Source: Frankia sp. RB7
GTDB taxonomy: Bacteria; Pseudomonadota; Alphaproteobacteria; Rhizobiales; Xanthobacteraceae
Length of the DNA stretch: 64,000 nucleotides
Assembly: GCA_030403585.1 (NCBI GenBank)
Contig: JAUEPE010000011.1
Span: 62,001 to 126,000 of the forward strand
Reading direction: 5' to 3'
Shown here: positions 53,600 through 62,306 of the stretch, piece by piece
How positions within the stretch are numbered: position 1 is the stretch's first letter
Layout of the letters: the number at the start of each line of letters is the position of its first letter
The notes under the pieces: generated by a model
The model's database searches: none
Seen by the model: only the letters and a program-made list of their open reading frames with translations
Told to the model about the DNA's origin: nothing
Position numbers and translations under genes: made by a program

Positions 53600-53693
53600 A
53601 CTAAAGGGGCTGTAGTCATATGGTCGTCGTATCCCACACCCCAATTGGGGACGGACGGTTGACCTAAGGGCTTGAGCGGTATTGGTAGGACGA

Positions 53694-54311
53694 ATGAACA
53701 TCGCCACGACACGAGGGACGACCAGCCGCGCGATGTCCCTCCCGAACCTCCTGACCTATGGCCGGATCGCCGCGATCCCGGTCGTGGTCGGGTGCATCTA
53801 TGCGCAGTCGATCATGGACTACCCGCTGTGGCTGCGCTGGGTCGCGGTCGCGATCTTCATTGGCGCGGCGGTAACGGACTATCTCGACGGCTATTACGCG
53901 CGGATCTGGAATCAGCAATCGGCGTTCGGCCGGATGCTCGACCCGATCGCCGACAAGCTGCTGGTCGCATCCTGCCTCCTGATGCTGGCCGCCGACGGCA
54001 TCATCCATGGCTGGTCGCTGTGGGCCGCCATCGTGATCCTGTGCCGCGAGATCCTGGTCTCGGGCCTGCGCGAATACCTCGCCGCGCTCCGTGTCAGCGT
54101 GCCCGTCACCAAGCTCGCCAAGTGGAAGACCACGGTTCAGCTCGTCGCGATCGGCTTCCTGCTCGCAGGTCCGGCCGGCGACGAGGTCATTCCCATGGTC
54201 TCGCTGATCGGCCTCGTGCTGCTGTGGGCCTCGGCGATCCTGACCATGTACACCGGCTACGACTATTTCCGCGCCGGCATCCATCACCTCATCAAGGAGG
54301 ATGAGGGATGA
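53694..54311 (+). CDS. pgsA: CDP-diacylglycerol-glycerol-3-phosphate phosphatidyltransferase
   Basis: This is a 205-residue inner-membrane enzyme with five or six helices. The CDP-alcohol phosphotransferase motif DYLDGYYARIWNQQSAFGRM plus LDPIADK is intact, with all its Asp residues. It makes phosphatidylglycerophosphate, the precursor of phosphatidylglycerol and cardiolipin. The moaD start overlaps the pgsA stop by four bases. Confidence 0.95.
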   Translation: MNIATTRGTTSRAMSLPNLLTYGRIAAIPVVVGCIYAQSIMDYPLWLRWVAVAIFIGAAVTDYLDGYYARIWNQQSAFGRMLDPIADKLLVASCLLMLAADGIIHGWSLWAAIVILCREILVSGLREYLAALRVSVPVTKLAKWKTTVQLVAIGFLLAGPAGDEVIPMVSLIGLVLLWASAILTMYTGYDYFRAGIHHLIKEDEG

Positions 54312-54559
54312 AGGTGAAGTACTTCGCCTGGGTGCGCGAGCGCGTCGGCAAGGCCGAAGAGACCATCGAGCCGCCCGCGACGGTGCGCACCGTCGAGGAG
54401 CTGATCGCCTGGCTGTCCGGTCAAAGCGAGGCCTATGCCTATGCCTTCGAGAAGCCGAAGGTGATCCGCACTGCAATCGATCACGCTCATGTCAAGGCCG
54501 ACGCCGCGATCGCGGGCGCCCGCGAGATAGCGTTCTTTCCGCCGATGACCGGCGGCTAG
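54308..54559 (+). CDS. moaD: Molybdopterin synthase sulfur carrier subunit
   Basis: This is an 83-residue ubiquitin-like protein. It starts MKVKYFAWVRERVGKAEETI and ends in AFFPPMTGG, whose Gly-Gly C-terminus is thiocarboxylated. With MoaE it converts cPMP to molybdopterin, the ligand of the molybdenum in CO dehydrogenase and other enzymes. Translation is probably coupled to pgsA by the ATGA overlap. Confidence 0.96.
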   Translation: MKVKYFAWVRERVGKAEETIEPPATVRTVEELIAWLSGQSEAYAYAFEKPKVIRTAIDHAHVKADAAIAGAREIAFFPPMTGG

Positions 54560-54562
54560 GCC

Positions 54563-55060
54563 ATGACCTCCACTGTGACGACTTCCCCTGTCACCGGCTG
54601 CCCCGTCGCCATCCGCATCCAGGAAGACGATTTCGACATTGCGCGCGAGATCGCGCTCCTGACCAAGAGCCGTACCGACATCGGCGCGGTCGTGAGCTTC
54701 TCCGGCATCTGTCGCGCCGGCGAGGACAGTTCCAAGATCGCCGCGCTCACGCTCGAGCATTACCCCGATATGGCGGAGGAAGAGATCAAGCGCCATGTTC
54801 ACGAGGCCATCTCGCGCTGGCCGCTCAACGGCGTCACGGTCATCCACCGCGTCGGGCGGTTCATGCCTGGCCAGAACATCGTGCTGGTGCTCACGGCGTC
54901 GCAACACCGCAAGGCGGCGTTCGAGGCGGCCGAGTTCCTGATGGATTATCTCAAGACCAGCGCCCCGTTCTGGAAAAAGGAAGAGAGCGCCACCGGCACC
55001 GGCTGGGTCGAGGCCCGCGCCCGCGACGACGAGGCCGCCGCACGCTGGACCCGATCCTGA
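54563..55060 (+). CDS. moaE: Molybdopterin synthase catalytic subunit
   Basis: This is a 165-residue protein with SFSGICRAGEDSSKIAALTL, HYPDMAEEEIKRHVHEAI, VIHRVGRFMPGQNIVLVLTA and LKTSAPFWKKEES, where the first Lys of FWKKE is the conserved active residue. With MoaD it makes molybdopterin. The gene is three bases after moaD. A 14-base tandem duplication spans its stop codon and the following prmB start. Confidence 0.96.
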   Translation: MTSTVTTSPVTGCPVAIRIQEDDFDIAREIALLTKSRTDIGAVVSFSGICRAGEDSSKIAALTLEHYPDMAEEEIKRHVHEAISRWPLNGVTVIHRVGRFMPGQNIVLVLTASQHRKAAFEAAEFLMDYLKTSAPFWKKEESATGTGWVEARARDDEAAARWTRS

Positions 55061-55080
55061 TGGCAAGATCCTGATGGCAA
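55053..55080 (+). repeat. 14-base tandem duplication at the moaE-prmB junction
   Basis: gatcctgatggcaa occurs twice in a row. The first copy contains the moaE stop TGA and an ATG in TGATG form. The second copy contains the apparent prmB start. The upstream ATG is out of frame and reaches a TGA after four codons. This looks like a recent small duplication. Confidence 0.9.
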
Positions 55081-56033
55081 GAACTGTGAGAAAGACTGCG
55101 CGCGGCCGCGCCGCGCCAAAGCTCGCGAAAATCGGCCGCGGTGAGCTGCTCACGCTGATCGATTTCGTCCGCTATGCGGTCAGCCGTTTCGTCGAGGCAA
55201 AACTTGCCTTTGCCCACGGCACGACCGATCCGGTGGCGGAAGCCGTCTTCCTGGTCTGCGAGGCCCTGCATCTGCACCCCGACCAGTTCGAGACCTTTGC
55301 CCACGCGCGCGTCACCGCCGCGGAAAGCAAGACCCTGCTCGACCTCATCCATAAGCGCGTGACGACGCGCAAACCGACGGCCTATCTCGTCAACAAGATC
55401 TACATGCGCGGCCTGCCATTCTATGTCGATGAGCGCGTCATCGTTCCGCGCTCCTTCATCGGCGAGCTCCTGGAGTCGCATTTCGGCGGCGCCGGCGAAG
55501 CGGGTTCGCTGATCGACGATCCCACGGCCGTCGAGCGCGTGCTCGATCTCTGCACGGGATCCGGATGTCTTGCGATCCTCGCCGCGTATCATTTCCCGAA
55601 TGCCATGGTTGATGCCGTCGACATCTCCAAGGGCGCGCTCGAAGTCGCTGCGCGCAATGTTGGGGAACATGGGCTGGAAGAGCGGATCACGCTCCATCGG
55701 GGCGATCTGTTCGCGCCGCTCGGCGGCACCAAATACGACCTGATCATCACCAACCCGCCTTACGTCGACGCGGACGGCATGGCGGCGCTGCCGCCGGAAT
55801 GCCGGGCCGAGCCGAAGCTTGCCTTCGACGGCGGCGCCGACGGTCTCGACGTCGTCCGCCGCATCCTGCGCGATGCGCCCGATCACCTCACGCCGGATGG
55901 CGGGCTGCTCTGCGAGATCGGCCGCGGCCGCGAGCTGGTCGACGAGGCCTTTCCGGAACTGCCGCTGCTCTGGCTCGACACCGAAGAGTCCGAGGGCGAG
56001 GTGTTCTGGATCGCGGCCGCCGATCTCGGCTGA
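55074..56033 (+). CDS. prmB: 50S ribosomal protein L3 glutamine methyltransferase
   Basis: This is a 319-residue protein with VLDLCTGSGCLAILAAYHFP (SAM site) and LIITNPPYVDADGM, the NPPY motif that places the Gln amide. The N-terminal helical domain (DFVRYAVSRFVEAKLAFAHG) is typical of PrmB rather than PrmC. It methylates Gln150 of L3 in E. coli. The start is at ATG 55074 in the second copy of the 14-base duplication, so its distance from the moaE stop is 13 bases. Confidence 0.92.
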   Translation: MARTVRKTARGRAAPKLAKIGRGELLTLIDFVRYAVSRFVEAKLAFAHGTTDPVAEAVFLVCEALHLHPDQFETFAHARVTAAESKTLLDLIHKRVTTRKPTAYLVNKIYMRGLPFYVDERVIVPRSFIGELLESHFGGAGEAGSLIDDPTAVERVLDLCTGSGCLAILAAYHFPNAMVDAVDISKGALEVAARNVGEHGLEERITLHRGDLFAPLGGTKYDLIITNPPYVDADGMAALPPECRAEPKLAFDGGADGLDVVRRILRDAPDHLTPDGGLLCEIGRGRELVDEAFPELPLLWLDTEESEGEVFWIAAADLG

Positions 56034-56119
56034 TCGAGCACGGCTACGCTCCGGCGGAACAAGTCAAATTCCGCCACGTTCATCCCCTGACGAATTTCTC
56101 GTTCTCGGAGGATGTCCGC

Positions 56120-56719
56120 ATGCTTGCGCCGTCGGGCGAATTGCTGCGCGCCGGCATGGCGCTGAAACTCAACCATCTCAAGCGCGCCGCACAGTCTTAT
56201 CTGCGTGACCGCACCGGCCGGACGACGGGTCGCCTGACGTCCTATGTGGTTGCAGCGGGATTGTTCGCGGTAGCCGGGCTGTTCCTGATCGCGACCTTCT
56301 TTGTCGGCCTGATCGCGCTCTACCGCTGGATCGCCATCACCTACGGACAATTCTGGGGCTTTGGTGCCGTAGCAGCCGTGCTGCTGGTCCTCGCCGCAGC
56401 CTGCGCCGGGATGGCCATGGCCCAAATGAACCGTCGCACAAGGCCGATCGTGCCGCTCGCCAGTCGCCTGCGCGTGGCGATCGTCACCCCGCGCATTCCG
56501 CGCGGAACGGTCAAGCAGGCGGTTAGAGAAGTCGCGACGACCATTCCCTTGGTGCCGCTCGGGCCAGACGAAAAACCGGGCGCAAGAGGTAGTGGCAGCA
56601 CGCCGAAGCCACTTCGCAACAATCGCTCGCTTCAGCTCGGCTTGATGGTCGCTGCCGCCGGACTGTTGGGTGTGACCGTGGTGCGGCGGAAGCACCGTAA
56701 CCATCGATTGGACCCATGA
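56120..56719 (+). CDS. Two-helix membrane protein (phage-holin-like family)
   Basis: This is a 199-residue protein. Two hydrophobic helices (YVVAAGLFAVAGLFLIATFF and FGAVAAVLLVLAAACAGMAM) are followed by a basic cytoplasmic region and a short third hydrophobic patch near the end (LGLMVAAAGLLGVTVV). The N-terminal amphipathic part resembles the phage holin family (DUF1469-type) membrane proteins, but no firm call is possible. GGAGG lies eight bases before ATG 56120. It is translated in step with the next gene (ATGATG overlap). Confidence 0.65.
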   Translation: MLAPSGELLRAGMALKLNHLKRAAQSYLRDRTGRTTGRLTSYVVAAGLFAVAGLFLIATFFVGLIALYRWIAITYGQFWGFGAVAAVLLVLAAACAGMAMAQMNRRTRPIVPLASRLRVAIVTPRIPRGTVKQAVREVATTIPLVPLGPDEKPGARGSGSTPKPLRNNRSLQLGLMVAAAGLLGVTVVRRKHRNHRLDP

Positions 56720-57843
56720 TGTCCACGCCGCGATCAGGACAAGTCGACAGCTGGCTCCTGGTCGCCGCCACGACCGTGTTCGTGCTCACCGCGGAGCGGT
56801 TTGTTCAGAGCTTCGAGCCGCCGAAGCCTGATCCGGACCAGCGCAACGCGGAGGCCAGTTCCCCGGAGACAAATCCGGCGCATGCAGCCGCGCAGCCCGG
56901 CCGTGGCCGTCGTTCGAAGAACCCGTTCACGATTCCTTGGGCCGGCTGGAAGGACATCCTCTGGCGGACTTATCCCCGTATCGATGACGATCGCCTGCTC
57001 GCCACGGCGGCCGGTGTCGTCTTCTTCGGCCTGCTCGCGATCTTTCCGGCCGTCACCGCGCTGGTCTCGTTTTACGGCTTGTTCGCCGATCCCAAAACCA
57101 TTGGCGACAATCTCCAGACGCTCGCCGTGATGCTGCCGGAGGGCACCTACCAGATTATCGGCGACCAGGTCGCGCGCGTCGTCTCCAAGGGCAATGCCGA
57201 GCTGGGCACGACCTTCCTGTTTGGCCTTGTGCTCGCAATCTGGAGCGCGAACGCCGGCGTCAAGGCCATCATCGACGCCCTTAACGTGGCCTACGAGGAA
57301 CGCGAGAAGCGCGGCTTCATCCGGCTCAACATGGTGTCGCTGGCGTTCACGGTCGGCGGCATCGCGGCGCTGCTCTTGATGGTTGGCGCCGTGGTCGCCT
57401 TCCCGCTCGCTCTCGATCACCTTCGGCTCGCGCCGGAAAGCAAGCTGATCATTGCCATTGCGCGTTGGCCCCTCATGCTCTTCTTCCTGCTTGTTGCGCT
57501 CGCACTGCTCTACCGGCTCGGGCCGAGCCGCGACGCCCCGCGCTGGCAGTGGCTGAGCGTGGGCGCCGTGACCGCTGCCGTCCTCTGGATCGCCGGCTCG
57601 GCGCTGTTATCCCTGTATCTCTCGAAGTTTGCCAATTACAACGCGACCTACGGCTCGCTTGGCGCGGCGATCGGCCTGATGATGTGGATGTGGATGTCGG
57701 CCATCGTCATCATGTTCGGCGCCGAGCTGAACTCGGAGGTCGAACGGCAAACCCTGCGGGATACGACCACCGGGCGGCCGAAGCCGCTCGGCAGCCGCGA
57801 CGCAGTTTCGGCCGACACGGTCGGCGCCGCCGCACCTTCCTGA
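56716..57843 (+). CDS. YihY/BrkB-family inner membrane protein
   Basis: This is a 375-residue protein. An N-terminal hydrophobic stretch and a Pro/Ser-rich linker precede the YihY domain with about six helices: RLLATAAGVVFFGLLAIFPA, FGLVLAIWSANAGVKAIIDA, FTVGGIAALLLMVGAVVAF and AAIGLMMWMWMSAIVIMFGA. The family was once thought to be RNase BN, which is wrong. The N-terminal extension of about 85 residues is longer than usual. The function is unknown. It overlaps its upstream neighbour by four bases. Confidence 0.88.
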   Translation: MMSTPRSGQVDSWLLVAATTVFVLTAERFVQSFEPPKPDPDQRNAEASSPETNPAHAAAQPGRGRRSKNPFTIPWAGWKDILWRTYPRIDDDRLLATAAGVVFFGLLAIFPAVTALVSFYGLFADPKTIGDNLQTLAVMLPEGTYQIIGDQVARVVSKGNAELGTTFLFGLVLAIWSANAGVKAIIDALNVAYEEREKRGFIRLNMVSLAFTVGGIAALLLMVGAVVAFPLALDHLRLAPESKLIIAIARWPLMLFFLLVALALLYRLGPSRDAPRWQWLSVGAVTAAVLWIAGSALLSLYLSKFANYNATYGSLGAAIGLMMWMWMSAIVIMFGAELNSEVERQTLRDTTTGRPKPLGSRDAVSADTVGAAAPS

Positions 57844-58064
57844 CGCGCCGCCCCTGCCTGGAAGCGTCTGACCGTCCCCTGATGGCGAGCGGCGGTTACA
57901 AAGCTTGCATCGAGCTTACGTCCGCACGCTGCGGCCGCTATCCCCTCGAATCAACAATGATGTTAGGGTCATGCATGCTAGGGAAGCATGAGGCACGGCG
58001 GGTGCGAATTGCGGCCCGTGTTTTCCCGGGTGAGGCAGTCAGCTCTTGAGGCGTAACGCGCGGC

Positions 58065-59543
58065 ATGATTCGCATTTCGACGATCTTCATCGCCATCTGC
58101 ATGGTTCTGGTCGCGGCCTCGCTCGGGCTCGTGCTCTACGCGGTCGCCGGCATCAGCGGAACCGAATCCGCGATCGTGGCGCTGACCGCGCTGACCTTCC
58201 TGATCCTCTACAACGCGGTCTCGATGCGGCTGCGCGACCGCAGCGACGTCGGCGGCCAGATCGCCGACCTGTCGCGCGGCACCGCCGACCTCGCCCGCCA
58301 GGTGGCCGAGTTCGGCCGCCGGCTCGCCGCGATCGAGGGCCGCGTCGCCTCGTCCAATTCCACCAATTCCGATCGGGTCCAGTCGGTGGTCGGCGAGATC
58401 AACGAACTCGGCGGGCTGGTCAGGCAGCTTGCCGCCACGGTATCGACCCATGAGGACCTGCTGGCTGGTCACGCGCCGGCCGCCGCTCCGGTCGCCAGGC
58501 TGGAGGAAGCGCCGATCGACCTGATTTCGCCCTTCGAGGAACGGCTGGCCGCTCCTCCCCCACTTCCCGCGCCGCCGCTGCGGCCGACGCCTCCGGTCGT
58601 CCAGACCCAGACCGGCAATGCCGTTTCGACGGTCAACGGCCGCAACCAGACCCAGATGCTGACGACGCTGCGCAACGCCATCGACGAGAACCGCATCGAC
58701 ATCTTCCTGCAGCCGATGGTGACGCTGCCGCAGCGCAAGGTCCGCTTCTACGAAGCCGTGACGCGGCTGCGCGACGAGCGCGAGCAGCTGATCGCCGCGG
58801 AAGAGTTCATCAGCATCGCCGAGGCCTCCGGGCTGATCGGACGCATCGACAACATGGTGTTGCTGCGCTGTGTCCAGGTGTTGCGCCGGCTGATGGTGCG
58901 CAACAAGGATGTCGGCGTGTTCTGCAACGTCGCGGCCTCGACGCTTGGCAATTCCACCACCTTCGCGCAATGCCTCGACTTCCTCGAGGCCAACCGGGCG
59001 CTGGCGCCGTCGCTGGTGCTGGAGTTCAAGCAATCGACCTTCCGCGGCCTCGGCCCGGCCGAGACCGAGAATCTCGCGGCACTCGCGCAGCGCGGCTTCC
59101 GCTTCTCGATCGACCATGTCACCGACTTGCGGATCGAGCCGCGCGAGCTCGCCGACCGCGGCGTGCGCTTCATCAAGGTGCCCGCGTCCCTGCTGCTCGA
59201 CCCGAAGCAGGCGTCGACCTCGGACATTCATCCCTCCGACCTGTCCGATCTGCTCGGCCGCTTCGGCATCGATTTGATCGCAGAGCGGATCGAGGGCGAG
59301 CGTGCAGTGGTCGATCTGCTCGACTATGACGTGCGGTTCGGCCAGGGCTTTCTGTTCGCACCGCCCCGGCCATTGCGGCCCGAAGGGGCATCTGCTACCG
59401 GCGGGGCCGCGCCGAACCCGGCGCAGGACACTCAGGGATCCAATGGCTCCGGAACACCCAGCCCAAGCGCAACATCGGCTGCGACGCCTGCCACCGCGTC
59501 ATCGCGCGTCACCGGCAACGCGGCGCTGGCGCGCCGCATCTGA
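58065..59543 (+). CDS. Degenerate EAL-domain membrane protein
   Basis: This is a 492-residue protein. Residues 1-55 have two hydrophobic helices, 56-130 a coiled-coil region, 130-195 a Pro-rich linker, and 200-435 an EAL domain. Catalytic positions are partly lost. EAL reads EAV (230-232), the ITE motif reads EFKQ (320-323), and the DD pair reads DH (350-351). Asn288, Lys371, Glu407 and Gln427 remain. Such proteins usually act by binding, not by hydrolysing c-di-GMP. An Ala/Ser/Thr tail follows. The start at ATG 58065 is the only candidate. Confidence 0.85.
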   Translation: MIRISTIFIAICMVLVAASLGLVLYAVAGISGTESAIVALTALTFLILYNAVSMRLRDRSDVGGQIADLSRGTADLARQVAEFGRRLAAIEGRVASSNSTNSDRVQSVVGEINELGGLVRQLAATVSTHEDLLAGHAPAAAPVARLEEAPIDLISPFEERLAAPPPLPAPPLRPTPPVVQTQTGNAVSTVNGRNQTQMLTTLRNAIDENRIDIFLQPMVTLPQRKVRFYEAVTRLRDEREQLIAAEEFISIAEASGLIGRIDNMVLLRCVQVLRRLMVRNKDVGVFCNVAASTLGNSTTFAQCLDFLEANRALAPSLVLEFKQSTFRGLGPAETENLAALAQRGFRFSIDHVTDLRIEPRELADRGVRFIKVPASLLLDPKQASTSDIHPSDLSDLLGRFGIDLIAERIEGERAVVDLLDYDVRFGQGFLFAPPRPLRPEGASATGGAAPNPAQDTQGSNGSGTPSPSATSAATPATASSRVTGNAALARRI

Positions 59544-59558
59544 TCGGCCGCACGCATC

Positions 59559-60413
59559 ATGACCACGCTGCATTTCGCCCAAAGCCTGCGCGATGTCGTG
59601 GGCGGGGTCGACGTCGTGCTCAGCGACATCTGGGGCGTTGTCCATAACGGACTGGAATCCTTCCCCGAAGCCTGCGAGGCGCTGCACACTTATCGCAGCC
59701 GCGGCGGTACGGTGATCCTGATCACCAACGCGCCGCGTCCGGCCGACTCCGTGCAGCGGCAATTGCGCAAGCTCGGCGTCGCCGACGAGACCTATGACGC
59801 GATCGTCTCCTCGGGCGATCTGACGCGACTCTATGTCGCCGAGCACCCCGGACGAAAAATGTTCTGGCTCGGCCCCGAGCGCGACAACTCGATCTATCGC
59901 GGCCTCGACGCGAAGACCGCGCCGCTGGAAGAGGCCGATTACATCGTCTGCACCGGCCTCTATGACGACGAGACCGAGACCGCGGAAGACTATCGCGGCA
60001 TGATGCTGAAAGCGCGCGAGCGCAAGCTGACGCTGGTTTGCGCCAACCCCGACATCGTGGTCGAGCGCGGCGACCGGCTGATCTATTGTGCCGGTGCGAT
60101 TGCCGAGCTGTACCGCGAGCTCGGCGGCGAGGTGATCTTCTACGGCAAGCCGCACCGGCCGATCTACGAGCGCGCGATGCGGCTCGCCGGCGAACGCCAA
60201 GGCCACCCGATCGACCGGAAAAAGGTGTTGGCGATCGGCGATTCCGTCCGCACCGACCTGACCGGCGCGCGTGAATTCGGCATCGACTGCCTGTTCGTCA
60301 CCCGCGGCATCCATGCCGAGGAGTTCGAGGGCCTCGACCAGCTCGATCCCAAGTCGGTGACGGAATTGTTCGGCCACCCGCCGAAGGCGCTGATGCGCGA
60401 ATTGAAGTGGTGA
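59559..60413 (+). CDS. HAD-type hydrolase, TIGR01459 family
   Basis: This is a 284-residue protein of the class IIA HAD group (NagD-like). Motif I is VVLSDIWGVVHNGLESFPEA, where the first Asp is followed by I and W instead of the usual DxD. ILITNAPRPADSVQRQL is motif II, FYGKPHRPIYERAM is motif III, and LAIGDSVRTDLTGAREFGID is motif IV. The substrate is unknown. The fused position just after the EAL gene (16 bases) suggests co-transcription. Confidence 0.88.
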   Translation: MTTLHFAQSLRDVVGGVDVVLSDIWGVVHNGLESFPEACEALHTYRSRGGTVILITNAPRPADSVQRQLRKLGVADETYDAIVSSGDLTRLYVAEHPGRKMFWLGPERDNSIYRGLDAKTAPLEEADYIVCTGLYDDETETAEDYRGMMLKARERKLTLVCANPDIVVERGDRLIYCAGAIAELYRELGGEVIFYGKPHRPIYERAMRLAGERQGHPIDRKKVLAIGDSVRTDLTGAREFGIDCLFVTRGIHAEEFEGLDQLDPKSVTELFGHPPKALMRELKW

Positions 60414-60421
60414 GCAACGCA

Positions 60422-60448
60422 GAAAGCCCGGGACACACGCCCGGGCTT
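60422..60448. terminator. Bidirectional terminator hairpin
   Basis: aaagcccggg and cccgggcttt form a ten-base perfect stem around a seven-base loop. The hairpin stands between the convergent HAD hydrolase and CheY-like genes, with A- and T-rich edges on both sides. It fits rho-independent termination in either direction. Confidence 0.8.
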
Positions 60449-60477
60449 TCCAAATTCAGGATGGCTTGATCGCGCGC

Positions 60478-60873
60478 TTACGCGCTTGCCATGTCCGGGA
60501 AGACCGCCTCGATCTTGGTCTTCAGCGTCGCCGCATTGAACGGCTTGACGATGTAGTTGTTCACGCCGGCCTTCTTGGCCGCGATCACGTTCTCGGTCTT
60601 CGATTCCGCCGTGATCATGATGAAGGGCGTGGTCGCCAGGTTGGGATCTGCCCGCACTTCGCGCAGCAGATCGTAGCCCGTCATCGGCTCCATGTTCCAA
60701 TCGGAAATCACGAGCCCGTACTTCTTGCCGCGCATCTTGTTCAGCGCTGCCGAACCGTCGCTGGCATCATCGATATTCTCGAAGCCAAGCTGCTTCAGGA
60801 GGTTCCTGATGATACGGATCATGGTGCTGTAGTCGTCCACCACCAGAACCGACATCGACAAATCAACCGCCAT
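60478..60873 (-). CDS. CheY-like response regulator
   Basis: This 131-residue protein is a single receiver domain. VLVVDDYSTMIRIIRNLLKQ, the phospho-Asp in GLVISDWNMEPMTGYDLLRE, IMITAESKTENVIAAKKAGV and the Lys in YIVKPF are intact and very close to CheY. It probably acts with a chemotaxis kinase encoded elsewhere. GGGGGAG lies five bases before the ATG. Confidence 0.92.
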   Translation of the reverse strand: MAVDLSMSVLVVDDYSTMIRIIRNLLKQLGFENIDDASDGSAALNKMRGKKYGLVISDWNMEPMTGYDLLREVRADPNLATTPFIMITAESKTENVIAAKKAGVNNYIVKPFNAATLKTKIEAVFPDMASA

Positions 60874-61101
60874 CTCGACTCCCCCAACGCAAACCCAGGA
60901 AATATTACAATCGGACCTGCCGGGCCGTAGCCCGCGGTTCCACGTTTCAAGGACTAGCACCAAGGCGTTAAACAGCGCGTTAACTGGGCCGGCCTTCGAA
61001 AGATTGAATCATGTTCAGCGCGGCCGCACCCTCCCGCTTGACTTCATCGGGTGGGTCAAGCCACCGTCCAGGCCGGTCCCGCCGGTTCGAGAATTCCCCT
61101 G

Positions 61102-62073
61102 ATGGCCCCGCAATTTACCGTTATCCGCGATACCACGCCGGATTCTGCGATCCTGAAGGGGGCGGTGGTCGCCATGGGCAATTTCGACGGGGTCCATCTC
61201 GGCCACCGGGCCGTCATTGCCGCGGCCCTGGAAATGGGCCGGCAGCATGGCCGCCCTGCGCTGGCGCTGACCTTCGAGCCGCATCCGCGCCGGTTTTTCA
61301 GCCCCAACACGCCGCAATTTCGCCTGACGGACGAACGCGCCAAGCTGCGGCTTCTGGCCGGGACCGGGCTCGCCGGCGCCGTGGTCATGACCTTCGACAA
61401 GGCCCGCGCCGGGACGACCGCGCAAGATTTCATTCACCATGACCTGATCGGACGCCTCGGCATCGGCGGAATCGCGGTCGGCTACGACTTCCATTTCGGC
61501 AAAGGACGCGTCGGCTCACCCAGCCTTTTGGTCAACGAGGCCCCTCGGCTGGGCATCGAGGTCGACGTGCAGCCGCATGTCGATATCGACGAGCGGCCGG
61601 TCTCCTCCAGTGCGATCCGGATCGCACTGGCTGAGGGGCAGCTCGACGAGGCCACCACCATGCTCGGCGCGCCCTGGTTCATCACCGGCGAGGTCATTCA
61701 TGGCGAGAAGCGCGGCCGCGACCTCGGCTATCCCACCGCCAACATCCGGCTCGACGCCAATTGCGGCCTGAAGCACGGCATCTATGCCGTGCGGGTCGGA
61801 CGCGGGCCTGAGCGTCTGAACGGGGTGGCGAGCTTCGGCCGCCGCCCGACCTTTGATAACGGCGCGCCACTGCTTGAAATCTTCCTGTTCGACTTCAAGG
61901 GCGACCTTTACGGGCAGGCGCTGGACTGCGCCTTTGTCGGCTTCATCCGCGAGGAGCTGAAATTCAACGATATCGACGCCCTGATCCGCCAGATGGACGA
62001 CGATTCCGCCCGCGCCCGCGCCATGCTGGCCGCCGCCCCGGACGCGTTTCCGCGGCTTGGGACCGTCGATTGA
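61102..62073 (+). CDS. ribF: Bifunctional riboflavin kinase/FAD synthetase
   Basis: This is a 323-residue protein. The adenylyltransferase domain (residues 1-185) has VAMGNFDGVHLGHRAVIAAA, LTFEPHPRRFFSP and GIAVGYDFHFGKGRVGS. The kinase domain has GEVIHGEKRGRDLGYPTANI and FGRRPTFDNGAPLLEIFLFD. It makes FMN, which is the ligand of the riboswitch above ribH, and FAD, which CoxM needs. I chose ATG 61102; a GTG at 61051 is in frame but unlikely. Confidence 0.96.
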   Translation: MAPQFTVIRDTTPDSAILKGAVVAMGNFDGVHLGHRAVIAAALEMGRQHGRPALALTFEPHPRRFFSPNTPQFRLTDERAKLRLLAGTGLAGAVVMTFDKARAGTTAQDFIHHDLIGRLGIGGIAVGYDFHFGKGRVGSPSLLVNEAPRLGIEVDVQPHVDIDERPVSSSAIRIALAEGQLDEATTMLGAPWFITGEVIHGEKRGRDLGYPTANIRLDANCGLKHGIYAVRVGRGPERLNGVASFGRRPTFDNGAPLLEIFLFDFKGDLYGQALDCAFVGFIREELKFNDIDALIRQMDDDSARARAMLAAAPDAFPRLGTVD

Positions 62074-62306
62074 CGGCCCATGGGCCGCCCGCCGGACCTT
62101 TGCGCTTCTACCTTTTGCGCTCCAACCTTTTGCGCTTCCCTTGGCCCCCTGCTATGGAGAGCCCATGTTTGCGCGGCGCATCATAGGGATTAGCAGCCCG
62201 GCTTCCGCCTGAGCCTTCGGCTCGGCGCAAGACCGGGATTTTGTCGTTTCACCCCGCGATTCCGCATCGCCATCCGTTCCCGCGCCATTCCGAGCCAGTC
62301 AGCCTC

